From NCBI GenBank assembly GCA_024579835.1, contig CP102060.1, positions 2,393,558 to 2,457,557 on the forward strand: DNA of 64,000 bases. Direction: 5' to 3'. Within the stretch, counting starts at the first letter, position 1. Each line of letters opens with the position of its first letter. The notes below the pieces were generated by a model. That model did no database searches. It was not told the origin of the DNA and saw only the letters and a list, made by a program, of their open reading frames with translations. This stretch comes from Clostridiaceae bacterium HFYG-1003 (GTDB lineage: Bacteria; Bacillota; Clostridia; Clostridiales; Clostridiaceae). Position numbers and translations under genes: made by a program. Shown one piece after another: positions 6,862 through 15,222 of this stretch.

Positions 6862-9386
6862 AGACTCTCCTCCCGGTAAATCGTTCCCGTCGCTCCGTCC
6901 ATGGTAATCCAGTCGCCGTCCCGGATCGCCTCCATGGCTCCCCGGACGCCTACAATGCAGGGGATGCCGTATTCGCGGGAGACAATGGCGGCATGGCAGA
7001 GAGCTCCGCCGTATTCAGTAATGACGCCGCTCAGCAGGGCGAACTTGCTCGTCCAGCCGGTGTCGGTAAAGCGGGTAACCAGCAGATCGCCAGGGGCAAT
7101 CCGGTCGATGTCCTCCAGACCGGCGATGACCCGGGCCCGGCCCCGGATCCGTCCGCCGGAAGCGGGAAGTCCGGTCAGAACGGCCTCGTTCCAGCCGGCA
7201 CCGGTGGGCAGCGGATGACTGACCGAAGCCCCCTCTCCGATTTCATTGTCGCTGGCATAGCTGCGGAAGCTTTCCGTATAGTCGCGCCCCCGGCGAACGG
7301 CGTCACGAACCTGCTCGGGGGAAAGCTTCTCCTCCAGCAGGGCCAGGATCTGCGTCATGGTCAGGAACCACAGGTCCGACGCCTGCTCCAGGATTCCGTC
7401 CTGAACCAGGAGATCGGCCAGCTTCCGACTGGTTTGCCGGATCAGGTGATAATAGCGTGTGGAAATGTCCCGGAACTCCTCGCGCCACCACAGCAGCTGC
7501 CGGATTCGCTCCACCTTCTGACTGACCTTTTGCCGGACGGCGGAACCTTTGGTCCGGCCGACGCCATCCAGCGCATCGAGATACTGCAAATGCACCCGGC
7601 GTTTGGCTGCCTCCGGCCCCGATTCATCGGGGAGCGCCAGGGCATCCCGCAGCGATGCGATGAGCGAGGCGGGATCCTCCGCGAAATCCGGCCAGGAAAT
7701 ATCCAGTTCCCGGTCGGAGTGGTAGCCGTAACGCTCCCAGACCGTCCGCAGCTGATCCAGACCGTTTTCCGAAGCGCCGCTGCGCAGGGCAGCGGACAGC
7801 TCCTCCGGTGAGTGGTCCTGCCAGTACCGCACCGCGGATTCGCTGCCCAGAATCTGCCGTGAAACATCCCACAGGTCATAGAACGGCCGCAGATGGGAAA
7901 CGTTGGTCAGACCGCCGATGAGGTCATAGTAGCCCGCCTGGTCGGTGTGCTTTAAGATGGCATCCCGCTGAAGACTGATCTGAATCGTATTGATGAAGAT
8001 CTGGCGAAAGTAAATACCTTCACTTTTCAGATACAGATCCCGCACCAGACGGATCCAGGCGGCCTTCAGGTCATTGCCCGACAAGTCTGCCAGTTCCCGG
8101 CGGAAGCTGTCGTAGCCGGTCAGGAGTTCCTGCTTCAGCGTTTCGTTCTGACTCAGGCGTTTCTTCAGAATCTGCTTCTGAGCCAGCGCCATGGACAGAA
8201 GATTGGCCGCGCGGCCCGGACTCCAGTCCGTCACCGCACCCTCCCCCGCATAGGTTGGTTCAATGCCCAGTTCCTCGTCAAAGGCCCGTTCCCGGTAGCC
8301 GGGGACTTTGGCCATGGCGGCCTTGACCACGGACAGATTCCAGTACATGCGGCCGAACCGGACCAGCGACAGGCCACGCAGTTCCTTCGGACGGAGAATG
8401 CGCGATTCCAGAAGGAAGTCTTTCAGCTGGGTGTCCCATACATACTGGTACAGGCTCAGCATCAGAGGCTTGCTGACGGTGGCCGAAACGCCTCCGTCCT
8501 TGAGATCCGCCGTCGTCCACTGATCGGTCAGCCCGGCATAGCGGATTTTCGTGACCGGTCTGGTCTGCAGGGCGTAGTTTCGCCCGCCGACCACGGCAAA
8601 TTCGACATCGACCGGATGTCCGAAGAGTTTCTGGATTTTCAGAGCTGCCCGGGCCAGAACGCGGACCTGTCCGCGGCTCAGAAGCGACTCCGCTGCCGGC
8701 AGACTGATCTTGTCCCGGTACCAGTCGCAGGTGAAGGTCTGGGGCGTAGCCTGACCGGATACAAGGGCGTCGCCCAGTCCCCGGACCGCTTCGATCACCA
8801 CTTCCGTATCTGCTCCGGTATTGGGATTGACCGTGAACATGACACCGGCCAGGTCGGCCGGGACCATCTCCTGAATCAGAACGGCCAGTGACGCCTTGGC
8901 CGGATCCAGTCCCTGGTGGAGCAGGTAAGTCAGAACCGGACGCCGCCACAGCGAGCGGATGCAGTCCAGGACGCGGTCCGAAACCGCTGAGATCGGCACG
9001 TTCAGCCAGGTCTCATATTGTCCGGCAAAGGACGCCTCGGCCAGATCTTCCAGCGTGCCGGACGATCGGACGGCCCAGCTGCCCTCTGCGCCCAGGGCAT
9101 CCCGGATGCTCTGGCGCTCCGGCTCACCGAGCTTCAGGTTCCGTGACAGCTGCTCGAGGCGATTCGCCACATCATCCACCGTATCCGGAGTCAGCCCGGA
9201 CAGGGCGTTCCGGACCGGTTCCAGCAATCCCTGCTGGTCAAGCAGCGCTTCCACCGCCTCCCGGGGGATGACCCACCCCGGGGGCACCCGGAAGCCGGCG
9301 CGCGTCAGCGCAGCCAGGCCGGCCGCTTTATTGCCGCAGCTCTTCGGATCCACGGCGTTTTTCAGTTCAATCAGTTTCAGTTCCAT
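6858..9386 (-). CDS. PEP-synthase-like ATP-dependent phosphotransferase, paralogue 2 (842 aa)
   Basis: Same architecture as the protein at 2100-4460 but clearly diverged. The ATP-grasp domain shows CGNKAAGLAALTRAGF, WAVRSSGTLEDLAEASFAG, IQEMVPADLAGVMFTVNP and YALQTRPVTKI. After a long helical middle comes the phosphohistidine domain with GGALCHAAIVSREYGIPC, catalytic His at about residue 798. There is no PEP/pyruvate TIM barrel, so it should not make PEP. It more likely phosphorylates a hydroxyl of an unknown acceptor. The start at 9386 has GGGGAG about six bases upstream, better than two upstream ATGs. The stop overlaps the pssA start, tying it to phospholipid head-group synthesis. Confidence 0.75.
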   Translation of the reverse strand: MELKLIELKNAVDPKSCGNKAAGLAALTRAGFRVPPGWVIPREAVEALLDQQGLLEPVRNALSGLTPDTVDDVANRLEQLSRNLKLGEPERQSIRDALGAEGSWAVRSSGTLEDLAEASFAGQYETWLNVPISAVSDRVLDCIRSLWRRPVLTYLLHQGLDPAKASLAVLIQEMVPADLAGVMFTVNPNTGADTEVVIEAVRGLGDALVSGQATPQTFTCDWYRDKISLPAAESLLSRGQVRVLARAALKIQKLFGHPVDVEFAVVGGRNYALQTRPVTKIRYAGLTDQWTTADLKDGGVSATVSKPLMLSLYQYVWDTQLKDFLLESRILRPKELRGLSLVRFGRMYWNLSVVKAAMAKVPGYRERAFDEELGIEPTYAGEGAVTDWSPGRAANLLSMALAQKQILKKRLSQNETLKQELLTGYDSFRRELADLSGNDLKAAWIRLVRDLYLKSEGIYFRQIFINTIQISLQRDAILKHTDQAGYYDLIGGLTNVSHLRPFYDLWDVSRQILGSESAVRYWQDHSPEELSAALRSGASENGLDQLRTVWERYGYHSDRELDISWPDFAEDPASLIASLRDALALPDESGPEAAKRRVHLQYLDALDGVGRTKGSAVRQKVSQKVERIRQLLWWREEFRDISTRYYHLIRQTSRKLADLLVQDGILEQASDLWFLTMTQILALLEEKLSPEQVRDAVRRGRDYTESFRSYASDNEIGEGASVSHPLPTGAGWNEAVLTGLPASGGRIRGRARVIAGLEDIDRIAPGDLLVTRFTDTGWTSKFALLSGVITEYGGALCHAAIVSREYGIPCIVGVRGAMEAIRDGDWITMDGATGTIYREESL

Positions 9387-9434
9387 ATCTGTCTCCCCAT
9401 CCATAGCGGGTGATTTGTTGTATCTCATGAATTC

Positions 9435-9463
9435 ATTCAGGGAAAGAACCCGATCCCTGTCAA
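9435..9463 (-). promoter_or_regulatory. Possible promoter before the second phosphotransferase gene
   Basis: On the minus strand, TTGACA (9458-9463) and CTGAAT (9435-9440) are 17 bases apart. The -10 box is poor, so the cluster may also be read from a promoter above the CarS-like gene. Confidence 0.35.
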
Positions 9464-9529
9464 TCCAGGAATCATTTCATCACGGTCTCTTTGCCGGCTA
9501 TTGCTTCAAATCGGACTTTCTTCTCTGAT

Positions 9530-9700
9530 CGTTCGCTGTCGGTTCTCCCGGCTGGCGGTTCTCTCACGGCTGCCCCCTCGCTGTCGTCTCTGTCTCGGCC
9601 GCCATCTCTGTGATCTCTGTTTCGGCCGACTGTCTCTGCATCTGCTGTCTCTTTTGACTGTCTCTGCAGGCTCCGACTCTGTCAACTGTCTCTACCACTC
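9530..9700. repeat. Degenerate CTGTCTCT/CGGCCG-rich repeat tract
   Basis: About 170 bases of irregular copies of CTGTCTCTG mixed with TCGGCCG fill the gap between the CarS-like gene and the phosphotransferase gene. No gene is supported in it. Confidence 0.6.
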
Positions 9701-9731
9701 TCCCTGTACTGCAAACTGATCGAATCATTCC

Positions 9732-10322
9732 TCAGAACATATTTTTACGAAGTTTCAACAGATACAGCAGCATATTCAGCAGGAGGTGGGTCAGGCTTCC
9801 GGCCAGGAGGGCTAGGACAAATATCCCGCCCGCGATGGGCCAAAAGAACCGGAGTACAATCAGGATTCCCAGAACGGAGTCAGCCTGGTCCCAGAAAACG
9901 AAGAACCATTTCCAGGATCCGGCCGGAGCTTTTCCCGGGGTGATGCCAAGCCGACGCTTCAACCAGGAGTTGGGCAGTTCGGCCAAAGCGTACCCCAGTC
10001 CCAGCAGTCCGCCAGTGATCAGGTTCCACTCCGGAGTATTGGATCGGATCCGATAGAGCAGGTTTGACTGCTCCAGACCGAGGGATGGCAGCAGTCCGCC
10101 CCAAAACAGCGCGCTCAGGGCTCCCAGGCCGATCATGCCGAGAAAACCCTTCCAGGTTTTGTGGTCACCCAGCAGACGATATCCATCTGACCGGATGATC
10201 CCCCGATCCATGGGGATGGCCAGGGACAGGGCCCAGGGCAGCCGGACCCAGATCATATTCAGAACCCCGGCCAGGATCGCCGGTGCCAGTGTCACATATA
10301 TTTCGCCCAGTCGATTCAGCAC
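9732..10322 (-). CDS. carS: CarS-like CDP-archaeol / CDP-lipid synthase (196 aa)
   Basis: CarS enzymes transfer CMP from CTP to an unsaturated archaetidic acid, the archaeal counterpart of CdsA. The protein is a short multi-helix membrane protein. It shows LGDHKTWKGFLGMIGLG near residue 50, matching the CarS G-D-x-K-T-W-x-G-F block. LAELPNSWLKRRLGITPGK near residue 120 and VFWDQADSVLG near 150 match the conserved C-terminal S-F-x-K-R-R-x-G and D-Q-x-D elements. I chose the GTG at 10322 because AAGGAG lies nine bases upstream; the ATG 22 codons earlier has no ribosome site. The substrate could be diacyl or diprenyl phosphate. It stands at the head of the lipid cluster. Confidence 0.78.
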   Translation of the reverse strand: MLNRLGEIYVTLAPAILAGVLNMIWVRLPWALSLAIPMDRGIIRSDGYRLLGDHKTWKGFLGMIGLGALSALFWGGLLPSLGLEQSNLLYRIRSNTPEWNLITGGLLGLGYALAELPNSWLKRRLGITPGKAPAGSWKWFFVFWDQADSVLGILIVLRFFWPIAGGIFVLALLAGSLTHLLLNMLLYLLKLRKNMF

Positions 10323-10625
10323 GTTGTCCGCTCCTTCCCTTGCTATTCCTCTATATTTTAACCCACCGCAAGCCAATCGCCGTGACATTCCAGTGACAAT
10401 TCACCAAAACGTCATGATTGGACGACTGCATGGATTTTTCGCCGCACGACTTCTCCGTTGCCGTTTTTTCAAAACAGGTCGTTTTCAGTTCGGCAAAACT
10501 TATGAAATCGGTAAGAAAAAGCCGAAATTATACGCTTCAGAAAGGAGTAAAGGGTTAAAAATGCGCTATAATGGAAGCGACGAAACAAATTATCTTTTTA
10601 TTAATTTTTCCGGGAGGTCTTGAAA

Positions 10626-11942
10626 TTGAGTAAACCAGTATTGTCTGCCCATTTTGAATCCAGAACCCCATCCGATGTTCGCCTGGCCCAAATGAAATAC
10701 GCCGAGCGAAAAGTCAAGCCGGAAGCCGTCATTAATGTCGGCATCGGAAATGTATCACTGCCCACCAATCCGGCCATGATGGACCGGATGTTCCATCTGG
10801 ATGCCCCGGGCAGCCCCTTCAACAAGGGAGTCGTCCGCTACACCGCCACCGGCGGATTCGACGAGACCAAAGATGCTTTCATCAACATCCTGAAATCCCA
10901 GGGGTTTGATACCTCCAAGCTTCAGGTCATGGTTACCGATGGCGGATCCACCGCCATGGAATTGCTGATTGTCGGAGTCTGCGGACCGGCCGGATCCAGC
11001 GAAAAGCCCCTCATGATGATTGACCCGGCTTACACCAACTACATTTCCTTTGCTGAACGCCTGGGCCGCAAGACGGTCACCGTCAAGCGGAAAATGAGTG
11101 TAGATGGGAAATTCGACCTGCCGGAACTTTCCACAATAGAAGCGGTGATCAAAGAAAGCAAGCCCGCCGCTCTTCTCGTCATTCCTTACGACAATCCCAC
11201 CGGTCAGCTCTATGACATGACAACCATGAAGGCGCTGGCTGAACTGTGCGTCAAGTACAACCTGTGGATGGTCAGCGATGAAGCATACCGTGAACTGTTC
11301 TATGTCGACAATCCGGAACTGGTCTCCATCTGGGGAATCACCGATAAGGAAGTTCCGGGCATTGAAGGCCGCCGCATCGGAATCGAAACGGCTTCCAAGG
11401 TTTGGAACGCCTGCGGTCTGCGCATTGGCGCGATTGTAACCGACTCCCCGGAATTCGCCAACCGCTGCCAGGCTGAATATACCGCCAACCTTTGTGCCAA
11501 CGCCATCGGACAGTATATTTTCGGTGCCCTGGCTCACCAGAGCAAGGAAGAGCTGAACAACTGGTGCAGAGACCTGCGCAACTACTACGGCGATACCATC
11601 AAGAGAGTATCCGCCCGGTTTAAGGAACTCGAACCCCGCCTGATTATCTCCAGCCCCGACGCGTCGATCTACAGCGTCATCGATGTCCGGGACGTGGTCA
11701 AGCCAGGATTTGATTCCATCGACTTCACCCTGTTCTGTGCCGGAGAAGGTGTAGTGGATATGGATGGGGTCAGCACGACCCTCCTTTGCGCACCCATGAA
11801 GGGCTTCTACGACATTCCCGCCGGCGAAGCCAATCCTGGATCCACTCAGTTCCGCATCTCCTACGTGGAATCTCCCGAAGGCATGATGAAGGTTCCGGAG
11901 CTGTTTGTCGAACTGCTCCGCCAGTACGAAGCCAACCGTTAA
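10626..11942 (+). CDS. Class I/II PLP-dependent aminotransferase (438 aa)
   Basis: This is a fold-type I aminotransferase. Visible motifs are MVTDGGSTAMELL near residue 105, VIPYDNPTGQL (substrate-binding Asn/Pro) near 195, VSDEAYRELFY near 225 (PLP-binding Asp and Tyr), and ETASKVWNACGLRIGA near 260, where the Lys forms the Schiff base and the Arg contacts phosphate. The specificity cannot be read; an aspartate- or aromatic-type enzyme is likely. The TTG at 10626 is taken as start because GGGAGG ends eight bases upstream; another TTG at 10620 is too close to it. A strong terminator follows at once, so it is probably monocistronic. Confidence 0.85.
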   Translation: MSKPVLSAHFESRTPSDVRLAQMKYAERKVKPEAVINVGIGNVSLPTNPAMMDRMFHLDAPGSPFNKGVVRYTATGGFDETKDAFINILKSQGFDTSKLQVMVTDGGSTAMELLIVGVCGPAGSSEKPLMMIDPAYTNYISFAERLGRKTVTVKRKMSVDGKFDLPELSTIEAVIKESKPAALLVIPYDNPTGQLYDMTTMKALAELCVKYNLWMVSDEAYRELFYVDNPELVSIWGITDKEVPGIEGRRIGIETASKVWNACGLRIGAIVTDSPEFANRCQAEYTANLCANAIGQYIFGALAHQSKEELNNWCRDLRNYYGDTIKRVSARFKELEPRLIISSPDASIYSVIDVRDVVKPGFDSIDFTLFCAGEGVVDMDGVSTTLLCAPMKGFYDIPAGEANPGSTQFRISYVESPEGMMKVPELFVELLRQYEANR

Positions 11943-11987
11943 TCCACTCCCTCAGGATTCCCCTGAAGGGCAATCGATCCAGCCAAA

Positions 11988-12031
11988 GAGGCGAAGGAAC
12001 ATCCCACCCGGATGTCCCTTCGCCTTTTCTT
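11988..12031 (+). terminator. Intrinsic terminator of the aminotransferase gene
   Basis: GGCGAAGGAACATCC pairs with GGATGTCCCTTCGCC (one mismatch) and is followed by TTTTCTTT. Confidence 0.85.
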
Positions 12032-12045
12032 TGTCTTCCCATCAT

Positions 12046-12681
12046 CGGGTCTTGCCATGATGAGACAGAAACGAAACCTGCTCAGCGCTGGGATTCGTGT
12101 TCCGGAATGAATGCCCCACCGGATCTCTTCGTCCATTCGCAGGAAGCACCCCCTCCGTCCTCGGAGGGTGGGTGCTGCTCAGCCGGCAGACATGAGCCCT
12201 CCAAGTCCAAGCTTGCCAGGGGTGGCCCTATGCTCCCTGGGCAGAGTGGCAGCCAAAGCTCTCAGGATCCGGATCATTCGCTGATTGCCGTTTGGCAGAA
12301 TACTGATCCATGCTTGAAACCTCGAAATATCATAATAAATGATTTCGTATGAATGGGAAGGATTATTCTGCCATCAATTCTCTGGAAGATGCCCTTTCAC
12401 CCATTTATCAATCGATTCATCAAAATACATCTGTTTTTTTATGAATTATTCCGAACTACTTATTCCGGTATTATCCTTATATTTCAGGTATATAATTTAA
12501 ATATCAGTTCATAATAGCCAATTATTTATTATTTAATTTTATAAAATTAAATTTTACTTTCCTAATAAAATAATGCTACTATTATTTATAAACAGGCATG
12601 ACAATGTCCAAGTGGAATTATCCGGTCACTTCCCAATCCTGCCGATTTCCGCATAGAAGGTAAATAAGGCGACAGCTTAGC
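12046..12681. other. Intergenic region, no gene seen; GC-rich folded part then AT-rich part
   Basis: The first half (to about 12310) is GC-rich and can form strong hairpins, notably AGCACCCCCTCCG with CGGAGGGTGGGTGCT at 12142-12176 and CCAGGG with CCCTGG around 12220-12242. The second half (12340-12650) is very AT-rich and looks like a promoter region for the next gene, but no clear -35/-10 pair stands out. Confidence 0.4.
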
Positions 12682-13149
12682 ATGAAAAAACCAAAACTGA
12701 AAATTATTATCGGATGCGTTCTATTGATCAGTGCCATCTACATTCTGTTCTATCGGCCCGCCTATTTCTCTGCCACTATCTGGGGCAGCCGATTTGATGC
12801 CGTTACGCTGATCGATGCCCAGGGGAAAGAATCACCCATCGATTTGGATGCCCACCCGGAAATCCAACGCGGTTGCTTCCTGTCTTCGTTTCTGGCAAAT
12901 AGATTCCGAAGAACTTACCTGAGCAAACCAGAAACTCAAACCAGCATTGTTTTATCGGTAACCGGCAAAGACAAGAACGGGAATCTGATGAAACGCAATG
13001 CCCGATTCTATGAGGATGGCCATGTGGAACTGAACACCTTCGGCAATGATGCGGATATAAAAAGCGGGATGTACAAACTTGCATCCGATCATCCAATAGA
13101 CTATGCCGCCTTGGTGGAGAGTCTCCAAGTAATTATGAAAAATCCTTAG
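12682..13149 (+). CDS. Hypothetical membrane-anchored protein (155 aa)
   Basis: I do not recognise this protein. It begins with a charged stretch (KKPKLK) and a single hydrophobic helix at about residues 7-24, then a soluble part that should lie outside the membrane. A segment near residues 95-125 (VTGKDKNGNLMKRNARFYEDGHVELN) looks like a beta hairpin. The ribosome site is weak (AAGGCGAC). The DNA around it has lower GC than its neighbours, which hints at an accessory gene. A 15-bp perfect hairpin downstream ends the unit. Confidence 0.5.
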   Translation: MKKPKLKIIIGCVLLISAIYILFYRPAYFSATIWGSRFDAVTLIDAQGKESPIDLDAHPEIQRGCFLSSFLANRFRRTYLSKPETQTSIVLSVTGKDKNGNLMKRNARFYEDGHVELNTFGNDADIKSGMYKLASDHPIDYAALVESLQVIMKNP

Positions 13150-13384
13150 GTTCTGTCCCTTCCTCGAATGGGTTCCAAATCCTCCGAACGGGCCCTGACA
13201 AAAAGTCGTGCTATTTCTTAAGGTTTTCCCCAGTTGATCTTGATCCGCCAACATACATACTGGGAAGCGACGGCTGTGGATCAATTCCCGGCTGAAGTCC
13301 AAATCAGACAGTCCCAATCAGACAGTCCGAATATTAGTGGAAGCGAGTATTCCTCTTGAATCTCATGAAAATTCATCAAGATTA

Positions 13385-13418
13385 AATGGCAGGTTGAAGA
13401 ATCCTTCAACCTGCCATT
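13385..13418. terminator. Bidirectional intrinsic terminator
   Basis: Perfect 15-bp stem, AATGGCAGGTTGAAG and its complement, with a four-base loop, between two convergent hypothetical genes. The T-run is weak (TCTCGATTGGTTT). Confidence 0.65.
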
Positions 13419-13569
13419 CTCGATTGGTTTCCTGTACGCGGGTTCCCAAACAGCTGCCGCTTAGCGACAGCATGGCCTGTTGTCGGCTGTCCTGCTGCCG
13501 TCATCCCTGGATCCGGATGGGGATGAATCAAACCAGTCCGTAACTGCCTCCTAAAAATATCGTCAAGGC

Positions 13570-13953
13570 CTAATCCCGAAGGTTGTACCCGACAATTTGT
13601 CCGGTAACTGCATCAACTAATTTTTCCACGTTGCCGGTGATTTGGTAATTCTCCGACCGAAAAGTCACCAGATAAACCTGCTGCCCCTGGTACTCCTCCG
13701 GTACGTAATAACGGTCAGAGGTTATGCCATTCGCTTGGATCAGCTCAACAGTACCGTCGCTCCAACCGGCAATTGCTTCGATTTGCTCCGCAGGCTCCAA
13801 CTGACTCCAGGTGTTTTTCAAAACCTGTTCCACCTGAATCCGGCTGACTGCGTCATTCTCCCGGCGATTGCTTACATAGAACAAAACCGGGGCAAAGAGA
13901 ATGACCAGTCCGACCACAACGATCCCCGTTCTAAAAAAATTCCTGTTATGCAT
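13570..13953 (-). CDS. Hypothetical single-pass membrane protein (127 aa)
   Basis: I do not recognise the family. A hydrophobic helix (about residues 10-27, GIVVVGLVILFAPVLFYV) is followed by a mixed soluble domain of 100 residues that ends in VDAVTGQIVGYNLRD. This end resembles the PepSY-like pattern in which a short strand pair closes the domain, but the match is weak. The start at 13953 (second of two adjacent ATGs) has GGAGG seven bases upstream. Longer upstream frames have no ribosome site. Confidence 0.5.
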   Translation of the reverse strand: MHNRNFFRTGIVVVGLVILFAPVLFYVSNRRENDAVSRIQVEQVLKNTWSQLEPAEQIEAIAGWSDGTVELIQANGITSDRYYVPEEYQGQQVYLVTFRSENYQITGNVEKLVDAVTGQIVGYNLRD

Positions 13954-14270
13954 CATCAATCCTCCGATTAACCAGGATCCGCAGCCCGTTCGATCCAGGC
14001 AGCTTCCCCGAAAGCTTGTTAAGGAAATACTAACAGTTTTTTTTAACAAATGAAACCTGCCTGGATTGTTTTTTATCAATGTTTGCGATTTGTTCATCAA
14101 AAGCATCCTGCCCTTATCGTACGGATGAGTGCAACGAACCCCCATGAGGTCCGGTCTGCTCTGGCCTAAAGGGGGTACGGCACATGGAAATATCTGATAA
14201 TGTCGAACTGACAGAGGGCCAGGCTGCGTGAAGTCTCAACCTGACCCTGTCTGACTGTTTCATTTCTGCC

Positions 14271-14334
14271 GGAGATTCCCACCGGAGATTCCAACCCGAG
14301 ATTTCCTCTGAGATTCCTGACGGAGATTCCGGTT
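14271..14334. repeat. GGAGATTCC direct repeats
   Basis: Five copies of GGAGATTCC or close variants spaced about 13 bases apart, directly downstream of the YflT-like gene. The gap 13954-14347 otherwise shows no gene. Confidence 0.6.
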
Positions 14335-14347
14335 CAAAATTCCTGCG

Positions 14348-14857
14348 TTAACCGCGCTGCTTATCCTGCGCTACTTTTTGCGCAACCTCCACCGTGGTAT
14401 CGGCTTCCTCTCGATCAGAACCGGTTGAACCGAATCGTTCGGCGTCCTTGCGCACGCACAGAACCACATCCCCTTTCTGGTAACTTTCGCCGGCGAAGTC
14501 GGATCCGTCACTGCAGGACAGAATGTTGACATCTTTCTGGGAGTCCTCCGTAATGCGTCGGGACAACTCTTCATTCTGAGTGTAGACATAGATATCGGCT
14601 CCCCGATAGCCCAGCTTGTTCAACTGGCGGATCGCCCGGTCAGTGCCTTCTTCATCGCGGTAGACACCGAAAATCTGTTTGTCTTTAAGCTGTTCGTTCA
14701 GCTCGCCCTCTCCCGGGATAATATCCAGATGGAGTGCTTCCTGATCGGTTTCGCGGTCGGGAACCGGTACCTGAGTATTTTTCCGGTTCTGACTGATGCT
14801 GTGTGCCTCTTCTGAATTTGCATTCAGGTTCTGATTGAGCTTCCGATGATCGTTCAA
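14348..14857 (-). CDS. YflT-domain general stress protein (169 aa)
   Basis: The middle of the protein, KQIFGVYRDEEGTDRAIRQL through GYRGADIYVYTQNEEL, matches the YflT (general stress protein 17M) domain, in which a strand, a helix and a conserved Gly-Tyr segment recur. The first 45 residues and the Gln/Lys-rich tail are hydrophilic and probably disordered. The function of this family is not established; in Bacillus several members are induced by heat or general stress. It starts with TTG at 14857 behind a strong AAAGGAGGGG. No operon partner is seen. Confidence 0.72.
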   Translation of the reverse strand: MNDHRKLNQNLNANSEEAHSISQNRKNTQVPVPDRETDQEALHLDIIPGEGELNEQLKDKQIFGVYRDEEGTDRAIRQLNKLGYRGADIYVYTQNEELSRRITEDSQKDVNILSCSDGSDFAGESYQKGDVVLCVRKDAERFGSTGSDREEADTTVEVAQKVAQDKQRG

Positions 14858-15222
14858 GGATTACCCCTCCTTTTGCTGCATGGTTATAGGGATAGTATAG
14901 GAAATATTCCCGGTCCGGTGTCTGAATTTTGTTTGAACGACACTGACTCCGAGGATGGAATCATAGGGAGCGCTTTTCACAGGCTTACTGTCTGCAGGAA
15001 CAGCAGGGGATGCAGACACTGCTGCGAGGAACTTCCACCGGAAATCGATCTGTCTTTGTGTCACGATCTGTTCACAAAAGTTTCTTATACTAGGGGTATC
15101 AGATGGGACCGTGCAGGAAGCAGCGCCGTAGAATCAACCAGCCAGGCATTCAACATTTCATGACTGTCCTTGCGCCTGCGGTTTTGCTGCAACTGCTCCG
15201 GATCCCCAAGGAGGGTTGAACC

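Noticed and set aside
9501-9719. 72-codon frame rich in Cys, Leu and Arg
   Set aside because: It is the translation of the CTGTCTCT repeat tract and has no ribosome site.
12142-12250. Signal-recognition-particle RNA or T-box
   Set aside because: Neither the SRP tetraloop and GGAAG-type core nor the T-box bulge could be found on either strand.
11786-12352. 188-codon plus-strand frame after the aminotransferase
   Set aside because: It begins inside the aminotransferase gene, crosses its terminator, and has biased, low-complexity composition.
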